Assembly: GCA_035935465.1 (NCBI GenBank)
Contig: DASYXA010000062.1
Coordinates: 4,101-68,100 of the forward strand
Length of the DNA: 64,000 bases
Reading direction: 5' to 3'
DNA from: UBA4735 sp035935465
GTDB lineage: Bacteria > Chloroflexota > Limnocylindria > P2-11E
The translations under genes and the position numbers were made by a program. The notes under the pieces were generated by a model. It did not search any database, had not been told where the DNA came from, and saw nothing but the letters and a program-made list of their open reading frames with translations. Every line of letters begins with the position of its first letter. The first letter of the stretch is position 1. This document shows positions 43,228 through 51,902 of the stretch, in pieces.

Positions 43228-43256
43228 TTGCGGCGATCTGGGGCCGTTCGTACGCT
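43228..43256 (+). promoter_or_regulatory. Candidate nuo promoter placing nuoA as a leaderless transcript
   Basis: TTGCGG at 43228-43233 and TACGCT at 43251-43256 are 17 bp apart. The expected start of transcription falls within about 3 nt of the nuoA GTG at 43265, and no ribosome site precedes that GTG. The -10 match is only moderate. Confidence 0.35.
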
Positions 43257-43264
43257 ACGCCGCA

Positions 43265-43630
43265 GTGCCCGACTACAACCTCTCCTATTTCTATGTCTTT
43301 GCCTTTTTCGTGGTGGGGGCGGGCTTCGTCACCGTATTGCTCGGCGCGTCACGGCTCGTGGCGCCCCGGAAGCCGTCGCTCGAGAAGTCGCGTACCTATG
43401 AGTCGGGTGAGGAGCCGGTCGGCCAAGCGTGGGGCCGGTACCCCAGCCACTTCTACATCTTCGCCCTGCTGTTCGTGGTCTTCGACGTCGAAGTGATCTT
43501 CCTGTTCCCGTGGGCGGTCCTGTTCCGGTCGCTCGGGTGGAACGGGCTCATCGAGATGGCCGTCTTCATCCTCGTCCTCGTGGTCGGGCTGTTCTACGCC
43601 TGGCGCAAGCAGGTGCTGCGGTGGTACTGA
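43265..43630 (+). CDS. nuoA: NADH-quinone oxidoreductase subunit A
   Basis: A 121-residue, three-helix NuoA. The conserved loop KSRTYESGEEPVGQAWGRYPSHFYIFALLFVVFDVEVIFLFPWAV carries the invariant YESG-EP and FDVE-FLFPWA motifs. It forms part of the membrane arm at the quinone-site junction. GTG start. It overlaps nuoC by 10 bp; nuoB, which normally follows, is absent here. Confidence 0.95.
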   Translation: MPDYNLSYFYVFAFFVVGAGFVTVLLGASRLVAPRKPSLEKSRTYESGEEPVGQAWGRYPSHFYIFALLFVVFDVEVIFLFPWAVLFRSLGWNGLIEMAVFILVLVVGLFYAWRKQVLRWY

Positions 43631-44109
43631 GCGCGCCGCGGCCGACCGCCGATCTCGCGCGCGTCACGTCCGCGCTCGGCGCGACGCTCGGATCGCGCGC
43701 CCGAGTCTCGACGCTGCACGACATGGTCGTGGTCGACGTCGATCGCGAGCGCCTCGTCGAGGTGGCGACGCTGCTCCGCGACGATCCGCTCACGAGGTGC
43801 GATCTGTACTCCGTCAACGCGGGGGTCGACACCGGCGCCGAGCTCCGCTCCGTCACGTTCGTACGCGGCACGACGACGCACGTCTTCGCGATGCTCCGCA
43901 CCGCGTGTCCCGAGATGGATCCGCGCGTGCCCACGCTGACCGGGGTGTGGCCGGGCGCGAACTGGTGCGAGCGCGAGACCTACGACATGTTCGGGATCAT
44001 CTTCGACGGCCACCCGGATCTGCGGCGGATCTTCCTCGAGGAGACGTTCCCCGGCCATCCGCTGCGCAAGAGCTTCCTCCCCCCGCGCAGCGACGCGCGC
44101 GGAGGCTGA
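43621..44109 (+). CDS. nuoC: NADH-quinone oxidoreductase subunit C
   Basis: A 162-residue NuoC (30-kDa subunit): DLYSVNAGVDTGAELRSVTFVRG, VPTLTGVWPGANWCERETYDMFGIIFDGHPDLRRIFLEETFPGHPLRKSF, the ERE-YDMFGI-F-GHPDLRRI signature. Peripheral-arm subunit that normally docks on NuoB and NuoD, neither of which is in this cluster. GTG start inside the nuoA end; the longer frame upstream only reads nuoA. Confidence 0.93.
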   Translation: MVLSAPRPTADLARVTSALGATLGSRARVSTLHDMVVVDVDRERLVEVATLLRDDPLTRCDLYSVNAGVDTGAELRSVTFVRGTTTHVFAMLRTACPEMDPRVPTLTGVWPGANWCERETYDMFGIIFDGHPDLRRIFLEETFPGHPLRKSFLPPRSDARGG

Positions 44110-44112
44110 GCC

Positions 44113-45264
44113 GTGCCGGTCGGCCCGTTCGGTCTCGACCCCGCCATCTGGGCGGTGCTCCGCCTCGTGATCGCGGTGGCGCTCGCCGTCTTCCTCGTGC
44201 TCAACGGCGCGCTCGCGCAGATCTTCCTCGAGCGGAAGATCCAGGCGGTGATGCAGGACCGGCTCGGTCCGTATCACACCGGACCGTTCGGGTTGCTCCA
44301 GACGTTCGCCGACGCGATCAAGCTCCTCAGCAAGGAGGACATCCGCGCGAAGCTCACCGACGCGCCGTTCTTCCTCGCCGCGCCGGCGATCGTGTTCAGC
44401 CCGATGCTCGCGTCGTTCGTCGTGCTGCCGTTCGCCCCCGACTTCGTCGGGGCCAACCTGAACGTCGGTCTCCTGTATCTGACGACGCTCGGCTCGATGA
44501 CCGTCCTCGGCATCGTCATCGCCGGCTGGGCGTCGAACAACAAGTACTCGCTCATGGGCGGCCTGCGGTCGGCCGGCCAGCTCATCTCCTATGAGGTCCC
44601 GCAGATCCTCGGGCTCGTGACCGTCGTCCTGTACGTCGGCTCGCTCTCGATGGTCGACATCACGAACTCGCAGCCCGGGCTCCTCGTGAACGCGCTCATC
44701 CTGCCGTTCGCCTTCGTCACCTACCTGATCGCCGCGCTCGCGGAGACGAACCGCAACCCGTTCGACCTGCCCGAGGCCGAGTCCGAGCTGGTGGCCGGCT
44801 TCCTCACCGAGTACTCGGGGATGCGTTGGGCGGTGTTCTTCCTCTCCGAGTACGGCGAGGTCACGGTCGTGTCCGCGATCATGGCCACCCTCTGGTTCGG
44901 CGGCTGGCACGGTCCCGGCGTCGACGCCGTGCCGATCCTCGGGATCCTCTGGTTCACGCTCAAGACCTACGGGTTCGTTCTGCTGTTCATGTGGATCCGC
45001 GCGACGCTGCCGCGCCTTCGGATCGACCAGCTCATGGGGTTCTGCTGGAAGGTCCTCATCCCGCTGGCGCTCGTGAACATCATGGCCTCGGCCGTGATCA
45101 TCCTCGCGTTCGCCGACCCGCGTCTGCCCCTCGCGGTCGTGAACTGGCTGCTCGTCGCCGGGCTCGTGTTCGGCCTTCCGTTCACGCAGCGCCGCCGGCT
45201 GCTCGGGTTCCGCAAGCGCACCCGTGAGAGCGTCGCCCTGCGCGACGTGCGCCTGTCGCCCTGA
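44113..45264 (+). CDS. nuoH: NADH-quinone oxidoreductase subunit H
   Basis: A 383-residue, eight-helix NuoH lining the quinone channel. ERKIQAVMQDRLGPYHTGPFGLLQTFADAIKLLSKEDI and the acidic loop AALAETNRNPFDLPEAESELVAGFLTEYSGMRWAVFFLSEYGEV are diagnostic. GTG start 3 bp after nuoC. It ends in a TGATG overlap with nuoJ. Confidence 0.97.
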   Translation: MPVGPFGLDPAIWAVLRLVIAVALAVFLVLNGALAQIFLERKIQAVMQDRLGPYHTGPFGLLQTFADAIKLLSKEDIRAKLTDAPFFLAAPAIVFSPMLASFVVLPFAPDFVGANLNVGLLYLTTLGSMTVLGIVIAGWASNNKYSLMGGLRSAGQLISYEVPQILGLVTVVLYVGSLSMVDITNSQPGLLVNALILPFAFVTYLIAALAETNRNPFDLPEAESELVAGFLTEYSGMRWAVFFLSEYGEVTVVSAIMATLWFGGWHGPGVDAVPILGILWFTLKTYGFVLLFMWIRATLPRLRIDQLMGFCWKVLIPLALVNIMASAVIILAFADPRLPLAVVNWLLVAGLVFGLPFTQRRRLLGFRKRTRESVALRDVRLSP

Positions 45265-45764
45265 TGTTCGACTTCTTCGAGCCCCTGTTCTTCGCGCTCT
45301 TCGCGATCGGGGTCATCGGCGCGGGCGCCGCGGTCGTCGTCCTGCGCCGGATCACCGCGCAGGCGCTCCTCATGGCGCTCACGTTCGCGTGCATGGCGGG
45401 GATGTTCCTGCTGCTCGGTGCGGAGACGATCGCGCTGTTCCAGGTGCTCATCTACGTCGGCGCGATCACGATCCTCATCCTGTTCGGCGTGATGTTCACG
45501 AAGCAGGACGAGCGCCCGTACGGCCTGTTCTTCCAGGAACAGACGCCGTGGGCCGCGGCGGTCGTCGTCGTGATCGCGCTGCCGGTCACGCTCCTCGCGT
45601 TCTCGTTCAAGGATCCGGCGACGCCGTCGGCGAAGGGCGGCGATCTCATCCCGCTCGCGGCGAGCCTGTTCCGGGACTACGCGTTCCCGTTCGAGGTCGC
45701 GTCCGTCCTGCTGCTCGCCGCCCTCGTCGGCGCGATCGTGCTCGTGAAGCAGGACGAACGTTGA
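45264..45764 (+). CDS. nuoJ: NADH-quinone oxidoreductase subunit J
   Basis: A 166-residue NuoJ with five helices; the third contains the family's VLIYVGAITILILFGVMF segment with the pi-bulge region. Membrane arm, antiporter-junction subunit. ATG overlaps the nuoH TGA; its own stop overlaps the TTG of nuoK. nuoI, usually between H and J, is missing. Confidence 0.94.
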   Translation: MFDFFEPLFFALFAIGVIGAGAAVVVLRRITAQALLMALTFACMAGMFLLLGAETIALFQVLIYVGAITILILFGVMFTKQDERPYGLFFQEQTPWAAAVVVVIALPVTLLAFSFKDPATPSAKGGDLIPLAASLFRDYAFPFEVASVLLLAALVGAIVLVKQDER

Positions 45765-46090
45765 CCGTCCCCCTCGGCGCGTTCATCGCGGTGTCGGCGG
45801 TGCTGTTCTTCATCGGGGCCGCGGGCGTGCTGGTCCGTCGCAACGCGGTCGTGATCCTCATGTGCGTCGAGCTGATGCTGAACGCGAGCAACCTCGCCCT
45901 CGTCGCGTTCGCTCGCCGCGCCGGGCACCTCGGAGCGGGGAACCCGCTCGACCAGCGGGGCAGCGTCTTCGTCGTGTTCGTGTTCGTCGTCGCGGCGGCC
46001 GAGGTCGCGGTCGGCCTCGCGATCGTGCTCGCCGCGTACCGCAACCGGCCGACCGTGAACGTGGATGAGCTGCACGAGATGAAGGGATGA
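45761..46090 (+). CDS. nuoK: NADH-quinone oxidoreductase subunit K
   Basis: A 109-residue, three-helix NuoK. The proton-path glutamate is visible in IGAAGVLVRRNAVVILMCVELMLNASNLALVAF, and the second in FVVAAAEVAVGLAIVLAAYR. TTG start (45761) in a TTGA overlap with nuoJ; longer frames are not supported. A 93-bp spacer follows, unusual for this operon. Confidence 0.94.
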   Translation: MTVPLGAFIAVSAVLFFIGAAGVLVRRNAVVILMCVELMLNASNLALVAFARRAGHLGAGNPLDQRGSVFVVFVFVVAAAEVAVGLAIVLAAYRNRPTVNVDELHEMKG

Positions 46091-46183
46091 CCACGAGCGA
46101 GGCCGGGCTGTGCCCGGGCGAGCGAGTCCCACCAGCCTTGGGCATCTGCGCGCGAAGCGCGCAGGTCAGGCAGGGCTGAGCGC
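46087..46183 (+). repeat. Intra-operon spacer 1 with mini-ORF, similar to the nuoM-nuoN spacer
   Basis: Between nuoK and nuoL. A 30-codon frame begins in an ATGA overlap with the nuoK stop (MTTSEAGLCPGERVPPALG...) and ends at 46180 just before nuoL. Its core GGGCTGTGCCCGGGCGAGCG...CCACCAGCC recurs in the 49624-49705 spacer. It may be a mobile or structured short repeat rather than a gene; CGCGCGAAGCGCGC could fold as a hairpin. Confidence 0.4.
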
Positions 46184-48103
46184 GTGATCCAGGACGCCTG
46201 GCTCATCCCGGCCTTCCCGCTCGCCGCGTTCTTCGTCAACGTGCTGCTCGGGCGCCGGTGGCTCAAGCACTGGACCGGACCGATCGCGGCGCTCGCGGTC
46301 GGCGCGTCGGCCGTCGTGGCGATCGGCATCTTCCTCGAGGTCCGCGCGGGCGCGGAGCGCACCATCGTGCCGCTCTACGAGTTCATGACCGTCGGTGACT
46401 TCAGCGTGAACGTCGCCGCGCTCATCGATCCGCTCTCCACGGCGATGCTGCTCGTGGTCACGGTCGTCTCGTTCCTCATCCACGTCTACGCCATCGGCTA
46501 CATGGCCCACGACCACGGGTTCTGGCGCTTCTTCAGCTGGTTCCCGCTGTTCGTGTTCGCGATGCTCATCCTCGTCATGGCCGACAACTACCTCGTGATG
46601 TTCGTCGGCTGGGAGGGCGTGGGCCTCTGCAGCTACCTGCTCATCGGCTTCTGGTTCGAGCGGCCGGAGCCCGCGGGCGCCGCGAAGAAGGCGTTCGTGA
46701 TGAACCGGATCGGCGACTGGGGCTTCACGATCGGGATGATCACCACATTCCTCGTGTTCGGCTCGATGAATTTCCTCGATGTCTTCGACCGCGTCGCGAA
46801 GGACCCGCCCGCGCAGGGCGTCCTCTCGCTCATCGGCCTCGCGTTCTTCCTCGGCGCGACCGGGAAATCGGCGCAGCTGCCCCTCTACTCGTGGCTGCCC
46901 GATGCGATGGAAGGCCCGACGCCGGTCTCGGCGCTCATCCACGCCGCGACGATGGTGACCGCCGGCGTGTATCTGATCGCCCGCTCGACGCCCATCTACG
47001 AGGCGGCCGGCCCGGTGCTCGCCGGCGTTGGCGGCGTCGGCGCGCTCACCGCGATCTTCGCCGCGACGATCGCGCTCGTGCAGTTCGACATCAAGCGCGT
47101 GATGGCCTATTCGACGGTGAGCCAGCTCGGCTACATGTTCCTCGCCCTCGGCGTGGGCGCGCCGATCGCGGCGATGTTCCACCTCATCACGCACGCGTTC
47201 TTCAAGGCCCTCCTGTTCCTCGGCTCGGGCTCGGTCATCCACGGGATCGGCGACGTCCAGGACATGCGCCGGATGGGCGGCCTGCGGTCGAAGATGCCGC
47301 TCACCTACTGGACCATGGTCATCGCCGGGGGCGCGCTTGCGGCCCTGCCGCCGCTGGCCGGGTTCTGGTCGAAGGACGAGATCCTCGGCTCGGCCTTCAC
47401 CAACGGCTACCCGGTCCTCTGGGTCGTCGGCGTCTTCACCGGCGGGCTCACCGCCTTCTACGTCACCCGCGCGATCTGGCTGACGTTCCACGGCCAGCCG
47501 CGCGACCGCCACCTCTTCGAGCACGCGCACGAGTCGCCGCGGGTCATGACCGTGCCGCTGCTCGTGCTCGCCGCCGGCAGCGTGCTCGTCGGGTTCATCG
47601 GGTTCCCACCCGATCACGGGTTCCTGCATGCCTTCCTCGGTCCGGTGGTCGAAGCCGGCGCGGCGAAGGGGCTTCGTCCGATCGACACCGGCACGAACTG
47701 GCCGCAGTTCCTCATCTTCGCCGCGATCTCGACCGGCGTCGGGATCGGCGGGATCCTGCTGGGCCTGTCGATGTACGCGCGCGGCCGGCCCGACCCGGCC
47801 GCGGTGTCGCGCGCCGCGGGTCCGTACTACGACGTGCTCACCAACAAGTACTACGTCGATGAGATGTACGACCGCCGCTTCGTCGAGGTGGCCAAGGCCG
47901 TCGCCGGGGCGGCGTGGGCGTTCGACATCCACATCATCGACGGGCTCGTGAACCGCCTGGGCTGGGCGGTCAAGCTCGGCGGCAGCGGGCTGCGCCGCGC
48001 GCAGACCGGCATCGTCGGCAACTACGCGCTCTCGGTCGTCGCCGGGCTGCTCCTCATCATGGCCGTGTACGGCGGGTACGCGACGGGATGGCTGCGTCGC
48101 TGA
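46184..48103 (+). CDS. nuoL: NADH-quinone oxidoreductase subunit L
   Basis: A 639-residue antiporter-like subunit. DNYLVMFVGWEGVGLCSYLLIGFWFERP, SAQLPLYSWLPDAMEGPTPVSALIHAATMVTAGVYLIARSTP and IKRVMAYSTVSQLGYMFLALG carry the proton-channel Lys/Glu residues. The C-terminal lateral helix region is present (about 530-600). GTG start. TGATG overlap with nuoM. Confidence 0.97.
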   Translation: MIQDAWLIPAFPLAAFFVNVLLGRRWLKHWTGPIAALAVGASAVVAIGIFLEVRAGAERTIVPLYEFMTVGDFSVNVAALIDPLSTAMLLVVTVVSFLIHVYAIGYMAHDHGFWRFFSWFPLFVFAMLILVMADNYLVMFVGWEGVGLCSYLLIGFWFERPEPAGAAKKAFVMNRIGDWGFTIGMITTFLVFGSMNFLDVFDRVAKDPPAQGVLSLIGLAFFLGATGKSAQLPLYSWLPDAMEGPTPVSALIHAATMVTAGVYLIARSTPIYEAAGPVLAGVGGVGALTAIFAATIALVQFDIKRVMAYSTVSQLGYMFLALGVGAPIAAMFHLITHAFFKALLFLGSGSVIHGIGDVQDMRRMGGLRSKMPLTYWTMVIAGGALAALPPLAGFWSKDEILGSAFTNGYPVLWVVGVFTGGLTAFYVTRAIWLTFHGQPRDRHLFEHAHESPRVMTVPLLVLAAGSVLVGFIGFPPDHGFLHAFLGPVVEAGAAKGLRPIDTGTNWPQFLIFAAISTGVGIGGILLGLSMYARGRPDPAAVSRAAGPYYDVLTNKYYVDEMYDRRFVEVAKAVAGAAWAFDIHIIDGLVNRLGWAVKLGGSGLRRAQTGIVGNYALSVVAGLLLIMAVYGGYATGWLRR

Positions 48104-49623
48104 TGGACCACCTGCTGACGCTCCTCGTCGTCATCCCCGTCGCGGGGCTCATCCCGCTCGTCGTCTTCTTCCGCGACGCCCGCGCGGTGAAGCAGGTCGC
48201 GATCGTCACGACGTTCATCGAGCTCGTCGTCTCGCTCGTGATGCTCGCGCAGTTCCACGTCGGCGAGGCGGGCTTCCAGCTCACGGAATCGGCGGCCTGG
48301 CTCCCGAGCTTCGGGATCCGCTACGAGCTCGGCGTGGACGGGATCTCGGTCCTGCTCATCCCGATGACGACGCTGCTCACCTTCATCTCGGTCCTGTACT
48401 CGAGCGGCGGCGCGATCAAGGAGCGCATCGGGGAGTTCATGGCCGCGTTCCTCCTCCTCGAGGTCGGCATGGTCGGCGTCTTCATGGCGCTCGACCTGTT
48501 CCTGTTCTACGTGTTCTTCGAGCTGATGCTCGTCCCGATGTACCTGATCATCGGCATCTGGGGCGGGCCGCGGCGCGTGTACGCGACGCTGAAGTTCGTC
48601 CTGTTCACGCTCGCCGGATCGCTGCTCATGCTCGTGGGCATCATCGCGGTCTACCTGCAGAGCGGCGAGGCCGGCGATCGCACGCTCTCGCTCCCCGAGC
48701 TGCTGACACGCTCCGACCGGTTCCCGCCCGACTTCCAGTTCTGGGTGTTCCTCGCGTTCGGCCTCGCGTTCGCGATCAAGATGCCGATGTTCCCGTTCCA
48801 CACCTGGCTGCCCGACGCCCACGTCGAGGCGCCCACGGCCGGATCGATCGTGCTCGCGGGCGTGCTGCTGAAGGCCGGCGGCTACGGCTTCCTGCGCTTC
48901 GCGGTGCCGCTCTTCCCGATCGGCACCCAGGCCTGGCTGCCGATCCTCATCCTCCTGTCGGTCGTCGCGATCCTCTACGGCGCCGTCGTGTCGGTCGTGC
49001 AGAAGGATCTCAAGAAGCTCGTGGCGTACTCATCGGTCGCCCACATGGGCTTCGTGACGCTCGGGATCTTCGTCCTCAACCAGCAGGGCGGCGTCGGCGC
49101 GGTCCTGCAGATGCTGAACCACGGGTTCGTGACCGGCGCGCTCTTCCTCTTCGTCGGGATCCAGTACGAGAAGACGCACCGGCGCCAGATCGCCGACCTT
49201 GGCGGTCTCGCGAACCAGTGGCCGCTCTACACCGCGTTCTTCGGGGTCTTCACGCTCGCATCGCTCGGGCTGCCGGGGCTCAATGGCTTCGTCGGCGAGT
49301 TCCTCGTGCTCCTCGGCACGTTCAAGTTCAACCCGGTGGGGGGCCCGGGCGGCCTGTTCTGGGGACCGCTGGCCGCCCTCGGCGTGATCCTCGCGGCCGT
49401 CTACCTGCTCTGGATGTTCCAGCGCGTCATGTTCGGGACCCTCCGCGAGGCGTACCGCGCGCTGCCTGACCTCTCGCCGCTCGAGGTCGCCTGCGCCGTG
49501 CCGCTCCTGGTGCTCACCGTGCTCCTGGGCGTGTTCCCGCAGCCGGCGATCGCGATCATCGCGCCCTCGGTGCAGCGGGCACTCGCCATCGCGACCCACG
49601 CGTCGGCGGTGGTCCTGAAGTGA
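48103..49623 (+). CDS. nuoM: NADH-quinone oxidoreductase subunit M
   Basis: A 506-residue antiporter-like subunit: GVDGISVLLIPMTTLLTFI, FYVFFELMLVPMYLIIGIWGG, IKMPMFPFHTWLPDAHVEAPTAGSIVLAGVLLKAGGYGFLRF and KKLVAYSSVAHMGFVTLG. The ATG at 48103 overlaps the nuoL stop and gives the usual NuoM N-terminus (MDHLLTLLVVIPVAGLIPL); an ATG at 48088 is possible but adds only five residues. Confidence 0.97.
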   Translation: MDHLLTLLVVIPVAGLIPLVVFFRDARAVKQVAIVTTFIELVVSLVMLAQFHVGEAGFQLTESAAWLPSFGIRYELGVDGISVLLIPMTTLLTFISVLYSSGGAIKERIGEFMAAFLLLEVGMVGVFMALDLFLFYVFFELMLVPMYLIIGIWGGPRRVYATLKFVLFTLAGSLLMLVGIIAVYLQSGEAGDRTLSLPELLTRSDRFPPDFQFWVFLAFGLAFAIKMPMFPFHTWLPDAHVEAPTAGSIVLAGVLLKAGGYGFLRFAVPLFPIGTQAWLPILILLSVVAILYGAVVSVVQKDLKKLVAYSSVAHMGFVTLGIFVLNQQGGVGAVLQMLNHGFVTGALFLFVGIQYEKTHRRQIADLGGLANQWPLYTAFFGVFTLASLGLPGLNGFVGEFLVLLGTFKFNPVGGPGGLFWGPLAALGVILAAVYLLWMFQRVMFGTLREAYRALPDLSPLEVACAVPLLVLTVLLGVFPQPAIAIIAPSVQRALAIATHASAVVLK

Positions 49624-49709
49624 CCGAACGAGTCGCGGCTGTGCCGGGCCGGGCGAGCTCCACCAGCCCCGCGCCGTCTCGGGCCGGCGGACGGAGATCG
49701 AGCCCGTGA
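49620..49709 (+). repeat. Intra-operon spacer 2 with mini-ORF, similar to the nuoK-nuoL spacer
   Basis: Between nuoM and nuoN. GCGGCTGTGCCGGGCCGGGCGAGC...CCACCAGCC matches the spacer before nuoL. A 29-codon frame starts in a GTGA overlap with the nuoM stop (MTERVAAVPGRASS...) and ends in a GTGA overlap with the nuoN start, so ribosomes could stay on the mRNA throughout. A translated linker or short repeat are both possible. Confidence 0.4.
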
Positions 49710-51157
49710 CGATCGACGACGTCATCACGATCCTGCCGGAGATCGCCGTCACCGTCACGGCGTCGCTCGTGCTCGTCGCCGACGCGATCCTCGACCGCAA
49801 GGTCGCGCGCACCTGGCTGCCGCTGCTGGTGGTGCTCGGGCTCGTCGTCGCGATCTTCACCGGCCCGATGATCGTGGCCAGCCACACCGCATTCGGCGGC
49901 TTCGTGGTCGTCGACACGTTCACGGCCTTCTTCCGGGTCCTCTTCTGCGTGCTCGCGATCTTCGCGACCGTCGTCGCGCCCGAGTACCTCGAGCGGCGGC
50001 AGATCCCGGCCGCCGAGTTCTACGCGACGATCCTCTTCTCGACCGTCGGCGCGATGACCATCGCCCTCGCGACGGACCTCATCACGGTGTTCATCGGCCT
50101 CGAGCTCATGACCATCCCGATCTACGTCCTCGCGGGCATGAGCCGGCGCGATCGGTACAGCAACGAGGCCGCGCTCAAGTACTTCCTGCTCGGCGCGTTC
50201 AGCTCGGCGCTGCTCCTGTACGGCTTCGCGTGGCTGTACGGCCTCGCGGGCACGACGACCTTCGCCGGGATCGCCGCGGCGCTCGCGGTCCATGGCCTGA
50301 CCGACGGCGCGACGCTCGTCGCGCTCGCGCTCGTGACCGTGGGGCTCGCGTTCAAGGCCGCGGTCGTGCCGTTCCATCAGTGGACCCCCGACGCGTACGA
50401 CGGCGCGCCGACCCCCGCGACGGCGTTCATGAGCGTCGCGCCGAAGGCGGCGGCGTTCGCCGCGATCCTCCGCCTGATGATCGGCAGCCTCGGGCCCCTC
50501 GGGCTCGACTGGAGCGCGGTGTTCGCGATCCTCGCCGCGCTCACGATGACCGGCGGCAACGTCGTCGCGCTCGTGCAGGGGAACGTGAAGCGGATGCTCG
50601 CGTACTCGAGCATCGCGCACACCGGATACATCCTCGCCGGCGTCGCCGCGTACCAGGCCGGGGCCTCGGCGTCGGCGGCGGTGCTGTTCTACGTGTTCGC
50701 CTACGGGATCATGAATCTCGGCGCGTTCGCGTGCCTCATCTATCTCGACCTCGACGGCACGCGCGGCGCGACGCTCGACGAGCTCAACGGCTTCGCCCGG
50801 CGCAAGCCCGCGGGCGCGCTCGCGTTCGCGGTCTTCCTCGTCTCGCTCACCGGGATCCCGCCGACGATCGGGTTCGTCGCGAAGGTGTTCATCCTCCAGC
50901 CCGTGCTGGACGCGGGCTTGGTCTGGCTCGCGGTCGTCATCGCGCTCAATGCGGTGCTCGCGGCGTTCTACTACCTCCGCGTCGTCGTCCACCTGTACAT
51001 GTACGACGCCGACGCGAACGCGCCGCGGCTCCTGCGGACCGACCTCCTGTCGGCCGGCCTCGGCATCGCCGGGCTCGCGGTGGTCGTCATCGGGATCCTC
51101 CCCGACGGCCTGTACCGCTGGGCCCTGGCGGCAGCCGCGCCGTTCGTCCTGCGCTAG
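49706..51157 (+). CDS. nuoN: NADH-quinone oxidoreductase subunit N
   Basis: A 483-residue antiporter-like subunit: LITVFIGLELMTIPIYVLAGMSRRDRYSNEAALKYFLLGAFSSALLLYGFAWLYG, KAAVVPFHQWTPDAYDGAPTPATAFMSVAPKAAAFAAILRL and VKRMLAYSSIAHTGYILAG. GTG start. Last gene of the membrane-arm set; its TAG shares CTAG with the stop of the converging membrane-protein gene. Confidence 0.97.
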   Translation: MTIDDVITILPEIAVTVTASLVLVADAILDRKVARTWLPLLVVLGLVVAIFTGPMIVASHTAFGGFVVVDTFTAFFRVLFCVLAIFATVVAPEYLERRQIPAAEFYATILFSTVGAMTIALATDLITVFIGLELMTIPIYVLAGMSRRDRYSNEAALKYFLLGAFSSALLLYGFAWLYGLAGTTTFAGIAAALAVHGLTDGATLVALALVTVGLAFKAAVVPFHQWTPDAYDGAPTPATAFMSVAPKAAAFAAILRLMIGSLGPLGLDWSAVFAILAALTMTGGNVVALVQGNVKRMLAYSSIAHTGYILAGVAAYQAGASASAAVLFYVFAYGIMNLGAFACLIYLDLDGTRGATLDELNGFARRKPAGALAFAVFLVSLTGIPPTIGFVAKVFILQPVLDAGLVWLAVVIALNAVLAAFYYLRVVVHLYMYDADANAPRLLRTDLLSAGLGIAGLAVVVIGILPDGLYRWALAAAAPFVLR

Positions 51158-51531
51158 CGCGACGGCAACAGCCGCTCGCCGGCGAGCCCGCCGAGCGCGC
51201 CGAGCGCGGCCGCGCTGGCGAGCGGGATGAGGATCCCGGGGAGCTCGAGGACCACCAGGCTGCCGAAGCGCGAGACCGGCGCGAACGACGGGGTGAACGC
51301 CTGGTGCATCTGCGTCGCGAGGATGCTGCCGAGGAACAGCGAGAACAGCAGCGCGACCGGCGCGGCCGCGGCGCCGAGCCGGCCCGCGATCACGCCGGCG
51401 CAGACGAGGATCCCGGCGCTCACGCCGAGCAGGATGACCGGTGGCACCGGCAGCGGCTCGGTGAGGCCCCACCAGAACGCGAGGCCCGTCGTCGTCGCGA
51501 GCACCGACGCGAGCATCCGGGCCATGGTCAC
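51154..51531 (-). CDS. Membrane protein of unknown function (4 helices)
   Basis: About 123-125 residues with roughly four hydrophobic segments (LASVLATTTGLAFWWG, VILLGVSAGILVCAGVIAG, PVALLFSLFLGSILA, LVVLELPGILIPLASAAALGALGG). GTG at 51531 overlaps the preceding gene as GTGA; ATG at 51525 is the alternative. No family recognised. Paired with the upstream small membrane gene, so they may form a complex. Confidence 0.6.
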   Translation of the reverse strand: MTMARMLASVLATTTGLAFWWGLTEPLPVPPVILLGVSAGILVCAGVIAGRLGAAAAPVALLFSLFLGSILATQMHQAFTPSFAPVSRFGSLVVLELPGILIPLASAAALGALGGLAGERLLPSR

Positions 51532-51902
51532 GGCGCGGCACGCCGCGCGCGCAGCGCACGGGTGCGGACCGCGCCGCCGAGCTGACCGGCGATCGCGCCG
51601 CCGATCTCGTACGGGACGAACGCGATGAGCAGCTGTAGCTCGAAACCGAGAAGCACCCCGAGGTCGTTCGCGTACGAAACGCGCGGCCAGTACTGCACCA
51701 GTCCCGAGAGCAGGACGCCCGCGATCACGGCGAGCCCCCCGGCGAGGGCGGCGCGACCGCCGGCGAAGAACCCGGCACCGGCCGACGCGGCGAGCAGGTA
51801 CGCGATCGCGAGGAGCGCGGAGGTCCCGACCCATTGCTGGATCCGGAGCAGGACCACGAGATCGGCGGCCGCGGTCACGACGATCGCGGCCGCGAGCCGC
51901 AT
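51528..51902 (-). CDS. Membrane protein of unknown function (4 helices)
   Basis: A 124-residue protein with about four helices (AAAIVVTAAADLVVLL, ALLAIAYLLAASAGAGFFAGG, ALAGGLAVIAGVLLSGLV, VLLGFELQLLIAFVPYEIGGAIAG) and an arginine-rich tail. ATG in an ATGA overlap with the aminopeptidase gene. No recognised family; size and helix pattern mirror its downstream partner. Confidence 0.6.
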   Translation of the reverse strand: MRLAAAIVVTAAADLVVLLRIQQWVGTSALLAIAYLLAASAGAGFFAGGRAALAGGLAVIAGVLLSGLVQYWPRVSYANDLGVLLGFELQLLIAFVPYEIGGAIAGQLGGAVRTRALRARRAAP

